Translations under genes and position numbers: made by a program | The notes under the pieces: generated by a model | Told to the model about the DNA's origin: nothing | Seen by the model: the letters and a program-made list of their open reading frames with translations, nothing else | Databases searched by the model: none | From: JAVKSL01 sp039583695 | GTDB taxonomy: Bacteria; Actinomycetota; Acidimicrobiia; Acidimicrobiales; JAJPHD01 | Assembly: GCA_039583695.1 (NCBI GenBank) | Contig: JAVKSL010000105.1 | Location: 1-8,710 of the forward strand | DNA: 8,710 nucleotides | Direction: 5' to 3' | Part shown: one piece after another, positions 1-6,651 of the stretch | Numbering within the stretch: the first letter of the stretch is position 1 | How the letters are laid out: each line of letters opens with the position of its first letter

Positions 1-4
1 GATT

Positions 5-19
5 CTCCTGCAACAGGAG
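5..19 (-). terminator. Small perfect hairpin downstream of the surface-protein stop, possible terminator
   Basis: CTCCTG and CAGGAG form a 6-bp perfect stem around a 3-base loop. It lies about 55 bases beyond the inferred stop codon of the minus-strand surface-protein gene, where a transcription terminator would be expected. No T-run is visible before the window edge on the minus strand, so an intrinsic terminator cannot be claimed firmly. A chance palindrome is equally possible. Confidence 0.2.
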
Positions 20-134
20 GCACTTCTACGTGGATCGAACGTGCGTTCCCGACCCTAACTCACGGATGTAGGTCAGACCGAGGTCTGGTCGATCTGGGTG
101 TGACCCTTCGCATGCGTGGCAGCCTCCGTGGCGG

Positions 135-1487
135 TCACCGTGCAGAACCCGCGTTCGCGGAGGAGGTGTAGGTGATGGTGGCCTGGCCGGCGCCGTCGGC
201 AAACACCGCACCGGCACCGACGCTGCCGCAGGTTGTGCCGGGGACAGCTGGCGTCACCACGAAGGTGTCCGAGTCACCGGCTGCGGCTGCGCCGGCGGTG
301 TTGGTCACGGTGGCGGTGACCTGGCTGGTGGTGACCCCGTTGCCGGTGATGGCCGAGGGGCTCGCAGCCACCTTGACGGTGTAGGTCAGAGGCAGCACGG
401 TGATTGTCGTGCTACCGCTCTGGCCGGAGAAGGCCTCGGTGGCCGTCACCGTGCAGCTGCCGGCGACCCTGCCGGCCGTGAAGGTCGTCGTGGCCGGTGT
501 AACGCCATTCGCAGGCTTGAGCGTGGCGGTCCCCCCGGTGGGGCAGGCGGTGCCCGACATGGTGAAGTGCACCTGGTCACCGATGATCGCTGTCCCCGCG
601 GCACCCGTGACGGTGGCACTCACCGTGCTGGTGCCGCCGACGTTGATGGTGCTGGGGTTGGCGTTCACCGAGACGGCCGTGGCGGTGCTAGTGGTGGACG
701 TCTGGTCCAGCGCGACCGTGCCGACTCCACCAACGGCCGCTGCCGTGGCCGTGATCGTACAGAAGCCAGGAATGGTCGAGGAGCTATAGGTGACGGTCGG
801 CGTCACCCCGGCCGCATCGGTCACAACCGGCGTGGCTGGCAACGTGCCGCAGACGCCGGCGGGGAAAGCCGGCGTAGCGGTGAAGAGCACCGAGATGCCC
901 GCCGCGTCGGCTCCGTTCTGCAGGACGGTCGCAGCGACCGCGCTGGTGCTGGTGCCGTTGGCCACGATGGTGGCCGGGCTGGCACTGGCGGTGACCGTGT
1001 AGCCCGCCAGCACCTGGGTGACCGTGGCGGTGCCGGAGGTGCCCTGGTCGGCCTCGGTCGCGGTGATCACACAGGCACCCGGCGTGGCAGCCGGGACGGC
1101 CCCGGCGTCCGTGTAGATAGCCGGGACCTGACCGCTGGAATTCGTCGTTCCGAAGAACGTCTTGGATCCCTTGAAGGTCCCACAGGCCGCCGAGGTGCCG
1201 GCGACTGTGAGCTCGACCTGGTCGCCCGGCACCGGGGCGTTGCCGGCACCGAGGACGGTGGCGGTGATCGTCGAGGTGATGGAGCCATCCGTGGTGACGG
1301 TGGCCGGGACTGCGGACACCGAGGTGTGGAAGGTGGTGGCCGCGACCGCTGCCGTCTGGGTGACGACCGTCGAGTTGGACGTCCCGTGGGCGGACTCGGT
1401 GGCCGTTACGGTGCAGAACCCGGCGGTGGCCGACGAGGTGTAAGAGGTGTAGGTGGCGTCGGCCACGCCCGAGGCGTTGGTCGTGGG
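135..1487 (-). CDS. Open segment of the surface protein: tandem Ig-like repeats
   Basis: This is the C-terminal half of the broken surface-protein gene. It contains one partial and four nearly complete Ig-like (invasin/Big-type) repeats of about 103-115 residues. Approximate units are 1353-1466 (partial), 1008-1352, 696-1007, 387-695 and 73-386. Each unit opens with a TVTASASPATIVANGTSTS-like strand and has a mid-unit D(Q)V.F.. strand. Each closes with a signature such as GFCTITATAAA, GACVITATEA or GSCTVTATEA. Each full unit carries two Cys about 30-37 residues apart, one in a CGT-like motif and one in the closing motif; the partial first unit keeps only the second. This suggests one disulfide per domain in an exported protein. 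The first annotatable start (GTG at 1464-1466) is not a real start, since homology begins upstream. At the other end this frame stops at 135 after GSAR, but a one-base shift restores FCTVTATEA and the last 25 residues to the stop at 73. Such repeats usually project a functional tip away from the cell. Confidence 0.7.
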   Translation of the reverse strand, partial: PTTNASGVADATYTSYTSSATAGFCTVTATESAHGTSNSTVVTQTAAVAATTFHTSVSAVPATVTTDGSITSTITATVLGAGNAPVPGDQVELTVAGTSAACGTFKGSKTFFGTTNSSGQVPAIYTDAGAVPAATPGACVITATEADQGTSGTATVTQVLAGYTVTASASPATIVANGTSTSAVAATVLQNGADAAGISVLFTATPAFPAGVCGTLPATPVVTDAAGVTPTVTYSSSTIPGFCTITATAAAVGGVGTVALDQTSTTSTATAVSVNANPSTINVGGTSTVSATVTGAAGTAIIGDQVHFTMSGTACPTGGTATLKPANGVTPATTTFTAGRVAGSCTVTATEAFSGQSGSTTITVLPLTYTVKVAASPSAITGNGVTTSQVTATVTNTAGAAAAGDSDTFVVTPAVPGTTCGSVGAGAVFADGAGQATITYTSSANAGSAR

Positions 1488-2397
1488 TCACCGTGAAGGG
1501 AACCGTCGTCGCCTGGGTGGTGCCGTTGGAGTTGGTGGCGGTGAAGACCAGCGAGCAGGTCCCCGTTGCCTGTGTGGCCGGGATGACGAAGCTGAACTTG
1601 CCGGTGGTGGCGTTGAAGGTCACCGCCTGGGCAGTCAGGCCACAGCCGGTGACGGCCAGCGACTTGACGCCCGCCGGGTTGGTGATGGTGTCCGAGACGG
1701 TACCGCCCGGGACCGCCGAGGCGGAGGTCAACGACACTGCCCCGGTGACACCGGTGGTCGTGCCGCAGTTCTGGATGGCCGTGACGCTGGCGTCGCTGAC
1801 CGCCGCGCTGCCGCCGAAGACGCTGTCGTTGAGCAGGGTTGCGTTCTCGGAGGTGGCGAAGGTGCACACCGAGCCCAGGGCGGTCGGGCAGTCGGTGATC
1901 AGGGTCGGGAACGAGTCGGTCCCACCCAGCACCGAGCCGGCGAGCGCGTCGGGCGTGAAGCCCACCGGTAGGCCGGGGAGGTTGAAGCTCGGGTCGAAGC
2001 CGTTGGCCACGTCCATGCCGCTGGCCAGGAAGCCGTTGGCGACCTCGTAGGTGGCCAGCGCGGCCGAGGTGGCCGAGCGGTTGGGGCCGGCCTCGTTGAC
2101 CGAGTTGATGCCGGAGTACTGCGCCGGGTTGATGGCCGCGGAGCCGCCGACCACTATCAAGTTGGTGATGCCGTCAGCCTTGATGGTCGCTGCGGCCTGG
2201 GCGGACAGGGTGGTGCCCAGCCCGTTGGTCAGGATGATCGGGAAGTGCTTGGCGAAGGCGTACGGCCCGGCGCCGAGGGCGTCGGGGAAGTTCTCACCCG
2301 TGGCCAGGATGCCGGTGGGGCCTGTCTTGCCGTTGACGGTGACGGTAGCCGCTGTCTGGCCGGTCTGGGTGTCCACCGCCTCCGCCGTGTCGTAACG
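1486..2397 (-). CDS. Open segment of the surface protein: CWB2 cell-wall-binding repeats and a linker domain
   Basis: This is the uninterrupted reading frame of the N-terminal part of the broken surface-protein gene, about 300 codons. It starts at RYDTAEAVDT, the typical start of a cell-wall-binding repeat 2 (PF04122-type) unit. The hallmarks FPDALGAGPYAFAKHFPIIL, LIVVGGSAAINP and NRSATSAALATYEVANGFL follow. A further unit then has TPDALAGSVLGGTDSFPTLI and SVFGGSAAVSDASVTAIQN. CWB2 modules are known to bind secondary cell-wall polymers in Gram-positive bacteria, so this part probably held the protein on the wall. Residues from about GAVSLTSASAVPGG to TVPFTVT form a separate beta-rich domain with two Cys, perhaps TIG- or Ig-like. 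After PFTVT the frame is lost, and the apparent continuation of this frame down to 784 is rich in His and Arg and is an out-of-frame shadow. Confidence 0.7.
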
Positions 2398-2558
2398 GGC
2401 CGGAGATGCGGGTCACGGTGATGCCACCGTTGAGCCCGGCGATTGTCGTGGCGACAGATGCGCTCACCGCGGCGGTGCCGCCGAGGATGTCGACGGTGCT
2501 GATCTTGAGCGTCGCCAGGGCGCTCGCGGTCTCGGACGGCAACGCGCTGAAATTGACC

Positions 2559-2768
2559 TCATGGGGCGTGACGGCCGGTGCCGGCGGCGAGCACCGCCCC
2601 CGCCCGCAGGGCGCACAGCAGGACCCCCGCCGCCAGCGCTGCGGTTTCGGCCCTCAACACGGTGGGGCCCAGCCCGACGAGCGCCAAGCCCGAGCTCAGC
2701 TCAGACTCGTCCCATCCACCCTCGGGGCCTACCAGGATGCAGGGCTGGCCGAGCGACGGCGGGCCCTC
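2559..2768 (-). pseudogene. rsmE: C-terminal fragment of 16S rRNA m3U1498 methyltransferase RsmE
   Basis: About 70 codons encode the conserved SPOUT-fold end of RsmE. They contain CILVGPEGGWDESEL, then LGPTVLRAETAALAAGVLL, and a short tail ending in TGRHAP and TGA at 2559-2561. GPEGG and LG..(I/V)LRAETA are the S-adenosylmethionine-binding knot signatures of the family, which methylates N3 of U1498 in 16S rRNA. RsmE proteins are usually about 240 residues, so roughly the first two thirds are absent. Upstream (above 2768) the same frame continues open, but it is only the antisense shadow of the plus-strand CWB2 fragment. The fragment is wedged between two CWB2 pieces in opposite orientations, so it is a non-functional remnant or one side of an assembly join. 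The identification is confident because both knot motifs are present in order. Confidence 0.75.
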
Positions 2769-2777
2769 ACGCCCGAG

Positions 2778-3438
2778 CGCCTCGCCGGAGCCAACCGGGA
2801 CGCGACTGCAGTGGCGGCCTCCCAGGCCGCCTTCCCGACGGCGGGGTCGGCCCGGGCGGCCCTGCTGGCCCGCAACGACGTATTCGCCGACGCCTTGGCC
2901 GGGGGCCGCTGGCAGCCGCCCAGGGCGGCCCGCTGCTGCTGAGCTCGCCGGAACCCTGGATCCCGTCCACCGCTGCCGAGCTGGGACGGATCCTGCCGTC
3001 CGGGGCGAGCGTGATCGTGCTCGGGGGCACGGGGCCATCTCGCCCGCGGTGGTCGATGCCCTAGCCTAGCGGCCTCGGTTACAAGGTGACCCGGGTAGCC
3101 GGGGCCGACCGCTTCGCCACCGCGGCGGCCGTCGCGCAGATGCTCGGCAACCCTACAACCGTGTTCGAGGCGACCGGGTCCAACTCCCCGACGCCTTGTC
3201 CGCCGTGCCAGCCGCGTTAGCCACCAAGGGGGCGATCCTCCTCGCCAACGGCGCCACCCAGGCAGCGGCGACCGCTGCGTACCTGCGCGCCAACCTGGTG
3301 CCCACCCGATACTCGGTAGGCGGCCCGGCCGCGCAGGCCGACCCGGCAGCCACGGCCATCATCGGGGCCGACCGCTTCGCCACGTCCGCCCTCGTCGCCA
3401 GCCGGTTCTTCCCCAGCCCCCTCGTGGCCCTGGGCTCG
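2778..3438 (+). pseudogene. CWB2 cell-wall-binding repeat protein fragment with four frame breaks
   Basis: Read across frames, the plus strand gives a chain of CWB2 hallmarks: RLAGANRDATAVAASQAAFP, DVFADALAGG, GPLAAAQGGPLLLSSPEPW, SVIVLGGTG, AISPAVVDALA, GYKVTRVAGADRFATAAAVA, ALSAVPAALATKGAILLANG, RYSVGGPAAQADPAATAI and GADRFATSALVASRFFPSP. This is two full repeats plus the start of a third. The frame changes at about 2902 (G run one base short), 3032 (G run one base short), 3067 (one extra base, producing TAG) and 3185 (one T short in a T-C run). There is no start codon, signal peptide or stop in register, and both ends are cut abruptly by unrelated gene fragments. CWB2 repeats are known to anchor exported proteins to the wall. 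This copy cannot make a protein as it stands. It lies opposite to the minus-strand CWB2 gene and differs from it in sequence, so it is not a simple inverted copy. Confidence 0.7.
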
Positions 3439-3439
3439 C

Positions 3440-3902
3440 TCCGCCAAGCAGCGCACCGGCATCGACGCCGACCAGGTGGGCGGGCGAGACCGGGGTCAGC
3501 GAGATGGTGCTTCGGGGCTTGGGTGAGGCGATGCAGATGTCCGCGTCCCGGCGTCCAGGCGAGCAGCGGCTCAACAAGCCACAGCTGCGAAAGGACATCG
3601 CGGAAGTCTCGCTGCACGACTCGCTGGACATACCCATCGAGCTGGGCGCGCCGGGCCCGCGCATCGAGCGGGCGAATCCCCGGGAACCCCGAAACGACGA
3701 TCTCGTCGACGTAGCCAACCAGGCTTGTCGTGCTCCGACCGGCGATCCCGGGATGGTCGCCCCGGAGCAGCTACCCGAGGCTCACCGCCCACGGGCCGAG
3801 GTCCCGCTCGGCGAGGGTCAACGGCCGCATCGCGAGCTGCACGATCCGTCCGGCGCCGGAATGGGCAGGCGCGCCGGCGGGAGCGGCGCTGCCGGTGAGA
3901 CC
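3440..3902 (-). pseudogene. Remnant of a DUF4143-family AAA ATPase
   Basis: The minus strand reads GLTGSAAPAGAPAHSGAGR, then VQLAMRPLTLAERDL and an in-frame TAG at 3771-3773 after AVSLG. It resumes in the same frame with LLRGDHPGIAGRST, VGYVDEIVVSGFPGIR and ARRAQLDGYVQRVVQRDF, then jumps to RDVLSQLWLVEPLLAW and HLTQAPKHHLADPGLA-like sequence (here HRLTQAPKHHLADPG). A frameshift near 3490 leads to HLVGVDAGALLGG. The LTGS, SGFPGIR, LWLVEP and PKHHLADP motifs in this order match my knowledge of AAA_14/DUF4143 ATP-binding proteins common in actinobacteria. The N-terminal P-loop domain is missing entirely. The usual stretch between the RDF and RDVL motifs is absent at about 3602, an internal deletion of several tens of codons. 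A nonsense codon, a deletion, a frameshift and missing ends together mark this as a pseudogene. The family's cellular role is poorly defined. Confidence 0.65.
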
Positions 3903-4025
3903 TGACCGTGCCATACCGCTTGACCAATTACCGCTGTACCGTCTGCCCCGGGCAGCAGACCGCCGGTTCGCGGTGGCTCCCAGTCCGAGTCAGGGACCGC
4001 GCACCCCCGCTGAGTAGGGACGACT

Positions 4026-4085
4026 TGGTGGGCGAGGGGGGCCTCGAACCCCACGAGGTTTCCCCCACAGGAGCCTGAATCCTAC
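4026..4085 (-). tRNA. tRNA-Leu(CAG), 3' half only, with encoded CCA
   Basis: Read on the minus strand, TAGGA (4084-4080) and TCCTG (4072-4068) form a five-pair anticodon stem. Its loop is TTCAGGC, with anticodon CAG (Leu, codon CUG). A 14-base variable arm (4067-4054) can fold as GGGG-AAA-CCTC, as expected for a class II tRNA. The T-arm is TGGGG-TTCGAGG-CCCCC with one T-C mismatch at its base, which restoring a single base in the C run would cure. The 3' acceptor strand CTCGCCC is followed by A and encoded CCA (4028-4026). The matching 5' acceptor strand GGGCGAG and the D-arm are not in the 26-30 bases where they should lie (about 4085-4113), nor further up to the dapC stop. As it stands it cannot fold into a complete tRNA. 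It is a pseudo-tRNA, an attachment-site-like 3' copy, or a misassembly. Confidence 0.65.
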
Positions 4086-4123
4086 GCCCAGGCATTTGAC
4101 AACGATAGGAGCATCACTTTCGC

Positions 4124-5269
4124 TCACCTGGGACCGAACCGCCCGTTCCGGCGAACAGCTCCCAAACCCAACCCGAGCCTGTGCCCCACCAGATCCAGAC
4201 GCTCCATCGGTGCCACCATGGCCACACGGAGGTGATCCGCCCCAGCCGGGCCGTAGAGGTCACCTGGGCTCACCAGCACCCCGCCCCGGCGGGCCAGCTC
4301 CTCGGTCCAACTCCAGGCATCGCCAGGGGCCTTCGCCCACAGGTAGAAACCCCCAGCCGGCAGGGCCACGCTGAGGCCGACCGCCTCGAGCACCCCGGCG
4401 AAGCGCTCCAGGCGCTCGAGGTAGCGCCGCCGCTGGGCCACCACGTGGTCATCGTCTCCCAGCGCCACGACGGCTGCCGCCTGGACCGGTCCGGGCACCA
4501 TCAGCCCGGCGTGCTTGCGGACCTCCCCGAGATAACGGATCAGCGCCGGGTCGCCGGCACAGAACCCGGCCCGCAGTCCCGCCAGGTTGGACCGTTTGGA
4601 AAGCGAGTGCAGCGCCAGGACGCCGTCGGCACCGTGCTCCAGGATGGACCGCCCTGGGCCATCCCAGGTGAAGGCCACATAGCACTCGTCGCTGATCACC
4701 GGAACAGCCTGCTCCCGACCCCAAGCTGCCGCTGCGCCGAGGTCGTCCAGCGCCCCTGTCGGGTTGGACGGGCTGTTCACCCACAGGCACAGTGCCTTCG
4801 CTGCTTCGTCGTCGCTGACCGAGGCCAGGTCCAGCATCCCGTCGCCGCGCAGCGCCACCGCCACCGCCCGGCACCCGGCCAGCTCGGCGCCCATGGCGTA
4901 GCTGGGATAGGACAGCTCGGGATAAAGGACCGTATCCCGCTCAGGGCTGCGCAATCGCAGCCAGTGCGGAAGCGACACCACCATCTCCTTGGTCCCCACG
5001 CAGGCCAGCACGGACTCGGCGGACACCTCGGCCCCGACGCTCCGATTCAGCCAAGCCGCTGCCGCCTCCCGGAAGCCCTTGCTGCCCACTGAGGCAGGGT
5101 AGCCCCGCTCCGCTCCCGAGCTGGCCAGAGCCGCAACCACCGCCGGGGCCGGTGGATCGCACGGTGTGCCCACCGAGAGGTCCACCACTCCGCCCTCGTG
5201 CACCTCGGCCAGCGCGCGCGCCCGGCCCAGGCGGTCGTAAGGGTAAGGAGGAGGCACAAAGCCGCTCAT
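4124..5269 (-). CDS. dapC: Succinyldiaminopimelate aminotransferase (DapC)
   Basis: This 381-residue fold-type I PLP aminotransferase is inferred to convert N-succinyl-2-amino-6-ketopimelate and glutamate to N-succinyl-LL-2,6-diaminopimelate and 2-oxoglutarate, in the cytosolic lysine/peptidoglycan pathway. The N-terminus has the PYPYDRLGRAR and DLSVGTPCDPP pattern of actinobacterial DapC. Visible PLP-site residues are the NSPSNPTG motif (N165-G172, with Asn169), Asp194 in ISDECY, Lys225 in HSLSK as the Schiff-base lysine, and Arg348 in LRVA for the substrate carboxylate. The length matches the family. The ATG at 5267-5269 is chosen because homology begins right there; codons upstream in frame are a shadow of the hflX end. 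The ribosome site is weak (GGGA six bases upstream). It follows hflX by 52 bases and is probably the last gene of the operon; dapF two genes upstream supports the pathway assignment. Another class I/II aminotransferase specificity cannot be excluded. Confidence 0.85.
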   Translation of the reverse strand: MSGFVPPPYPYDRLGRARALAEVHEGGVVDLSVGTPCDPPAPAVVAALASSGAERGYPASVGSKGFREAAAAWLNRSVGAEVSAESVLACVGTKEMVVSLPHWLRLRSPERDTVLYPELSYPSYAMGAELAGCRAVAVALRGDGMLDLASVSDDEAAKALCLWVNSPSNPTGALDDLGAAAAWGREQAVPVISDECYVAFTWDGPGRSILEHGADGVLALHSLSKRSNLAGLRAGFCAGDPALIRYLGEVRKHAGLMVPGPVQAAAVVALGDDDHVVAQRRRYLERLERFAGVLEAVGLSVALPAGGFYLWAKAPGDAWSWTEELARRGGVLVSPGDLYGPAGADHLRVAMVAPMERLDLVGHRLGLGLGAVRRNGRFGPR

Positions 5270-5321
5270 AAGACATCCCGGGATCGTAGTCTGGGCGATC
5301 CAGGCCTCTTTTTTTTGGCGG

Positions 5322-6620
5322 TCATGACCCAAAGGGCGGCTCTGGAGCCCCCACTGACACCAAGAACGGCCGCAACTGGGCCAGCGCGGCGCCGTCCAGC
5401 CTGGCGCGCACGCGGGTCCCCGCCTCCTCGTGGGTCTCCACCAGTACCTCGCCCTCGCGGTGTACCAGCGCAACCATGTCGCCGCGATCGTACGGCACGA
5501 AGCACTCCACCACCTCGTCCAGCGCCCTCAGCCGGTCGCTGAGCGCCACCAGCAGGTCGTCCACCCCGTCGCCCAGCATCGCCGAGATGGCGACCGAGCC
5601 AGGGTGGGCTGACATGAGCCGGGTGACCGCAGCTGGATCGCGCACCCGGTCAACCTTGTTGAAAGCCAGCAGCTCAGGCACATCCGCTGCCTCTATCTCC
5701 ACCAGCACCCGCCGCACCGCCTCGATCTGACCCTCGGCGTCGGGGGCTGAGGCGTCGACCACGTGCACCAGCAGGTCCGACTCGGCCACAACCTCCAGCG
5801 TGGATCGGAACGCCTCCACCAGCTCGTGCGGCAGCTTGCGCACGAAGCCCACGGTGTCCGAGCACAGCACGGCCTCCCCTCCCGGCAGGTCGAGTCGCCG
5901 CGTCCGGGGATCGAGGGTGGCAAAGAGCCGGTCCTCGACCAGCACTCCGGCGTCGGTGAGCTGGTTGAGGAGGGTGGACTTGCCCGAGTTGGTGTAGCCG
6001 ACCAGCGAGACGGCCCGCAGCCGGGAGCGCTGGCGTCCCCGGCGCTGCGTCCGGCGGGTCTTGGTGAGCTGACGCAGGTCGGCCTCGAGGCGGGTCATGC
6101 GCCGGACCAGGCGGCGCCGGTCCACCTCCAGCTGGGTCTCGCCAGGTCCACGGGTGCCGATGCCACCAGCCTGCTGGGACAGCTTCGCGCCCTTGCCCCG
6201 CAACCGCGGGAGGCGGTAGCGCAGCTGCGCCAGCTCGACCTGGGCCATGCCTTCCTGGGTATGGGCATTCTGGGCGAAGATATCCAGGATGACCGCGGTG
6301 CGGTCGATGGCCGTGCGGCCCAGGATCTTTTCCAAGTTGCGCTGCTGGCCAGGAGTCAGGACGTCGTCGAAGACCACGGTGTCGGCATCGACGCGCTCGG
6401 AGAGATCGTGCAGCTCGGCAGCCTTGCCCTTTCCCACGTATGTCGCCGGATCGGGCCGGTCCCGGCGCTGGAGAACCCGGGCAGCCTCGTCGGCTCCCGC
6501 GGTGTCCACCAGCCGAGCCAGCTCGTCGATGCCCGCCTCCGCCTCGTCCAGGCTCACCGGCGGGACGGCCACCCCCACCAGCACGATGCGCTCCCGAAAG
6601 CTGCGCTCGATCAGGCTCAT
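5322..6620 (-). CDS. hflX: Ribosome-associated GTPase HflX
   Basis: This 432-residue TRAFAC-class GTPase is of full family length. Known HflX proteins bind the 50S subunit and split or rescue stalled ribosomes. The N-terminal HflX domain (about residues 10-190) contains YVGKGKAAEL (61-70), VVFDDVLTPGQQRNLE (82-97) and DRTAVILDIFAQNAHTQEG (106-124). The glycine-rich GGIGTRGPGETQLE linker is at 152-165, followed by a basic coiled-coil-like stretch. The G domain shows G1 GYTNSGKST (208-216), G3 DTVGF (255-259), G4 NKVD (321-324) and a G5-like ISA (345-347). The C-terminal ~70 residues form the usual small domain. The ATG at 6618-6620 has a good Shine-Dalgarno, AAGGCGAG, with 8-base spacing. It starts 31 bases after the dapF stop and is probably co-transcribed with dapF and dapC. 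No frame breaks or missing motifs are seen. Confidence 0.95.
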   Translation of the reverse strand: MSLIERSFRERIVLVGVAVPPVSLDEAEAGIDELARLVDTAGADEAARVLQRRDRPDPATYVGKGKAAELHDLSERVDADTVVFDDVLTPGQQRNLEKILGRTAIDRTAVILDIFAQNAHTQEGMAQVELAQLRYRLPRLRGKGAKLSQQAGGIGTRGPGETQLEVDRRRLVRRMTRLEADLRQLTKTRRTQRRGRQRSRLRAVSLVGYTNSGKSTLLNQLTDAGVLVEDRLFATLDPRTRRLDLPGGEAVLCSDTVGFVRKLPHELVEAFRSTLEVVAESDLLVHVVDASAPDAEGQIEAVRRVLVEIEAADVPELLAFNKVDRVRDPAAVTRLMSAHPGSVAISAMLGDGVDDLLVALSDRLRALDEVVECFVPYDRGDMVALVHREGEVLVETHEEAGTRVRARLDGAALAQLRPFLVSVGAPEPPFGS

Positions 6621-6651
6621 CGGCCGAGCTCGCCTTCATGCGTGGGAGCAG

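Larger units (their letters stand above)
73..2580 (-). pseudogene. Frameshifted, N-terminally truncated surface protein: CWB2 repeats plus Ig-like repeats
   Basis: One long gene can be reassembled from three minus-strand frames. The N-terminal part reads ...ALPSETASALATLK...DILGGTAAVS...VTRISG. The frame then breaks at about 2398 and resumes at RYDTAEAVDT. It breaks again at about 1480, going from a domain ending PFTVT to TNASGVADATY, and a third time at about 148, going from SSANAG to FCTVTATEA. It then runs to a TGA at 73-75. Reading across the breaks gives roughly 830 residues of a secreted, cell-wall-anchored architecture rich in Thr, Ala, Ser and Gly. The 5' end is missing: no signal peptide or complete first CWB2 unit is present, and the readable frame runs into the end of the rsmE fragment near 2550-2580. 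The break at 148 is explained by one lost G in a G run; the others need larger changes. Either this is a decayed adhesin-like gene or the assembly contains errors. The surface-protein identity is firm; the role (cell-wall attachment, adhesion) is inferred from domains. Confidence 0.75.

Noticed and set aside
567..1496. Long plus-strand open frame rich in Arg and Gly
   Set aside because: It is antisense to the Ig-like repeats, has low-complexity composition typical of GC-rich shadow frames, and has no recognisable domain.
3908..3945. Minus-strand stretch resembling a tRNA D-arm (GGTCAAGCGGTATGGCAC)
   Set aside because: No acceptor strand, anticodon arm or T-arm follows; the sequence runs straight into the DUF4143 remnant. 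A short chance match is more likely.
4085..4105. TTGTCA...TAGGAT as a promoter reading into the tRNA fragment
   Set aside because: The spacing between the two boxes is only 12 bases and the second box lies inside the anticodon stem.
4026..4123. tmRNA 3' end
   Set aside because: The acceptor strand, long variable arm and a good CAG anticodon arm fit tRNA-Leu, and no tag-peptide reading frame is present upstream.
5291..5316. CTGG/CCAG stem followed by eight T on the plus strand, terminator-like
   Set aside because: The stem is only 4 bp, the T-run is on the strand opposite to all nearby genes, and the sequence lies between two genes likely to be co-transcribed.
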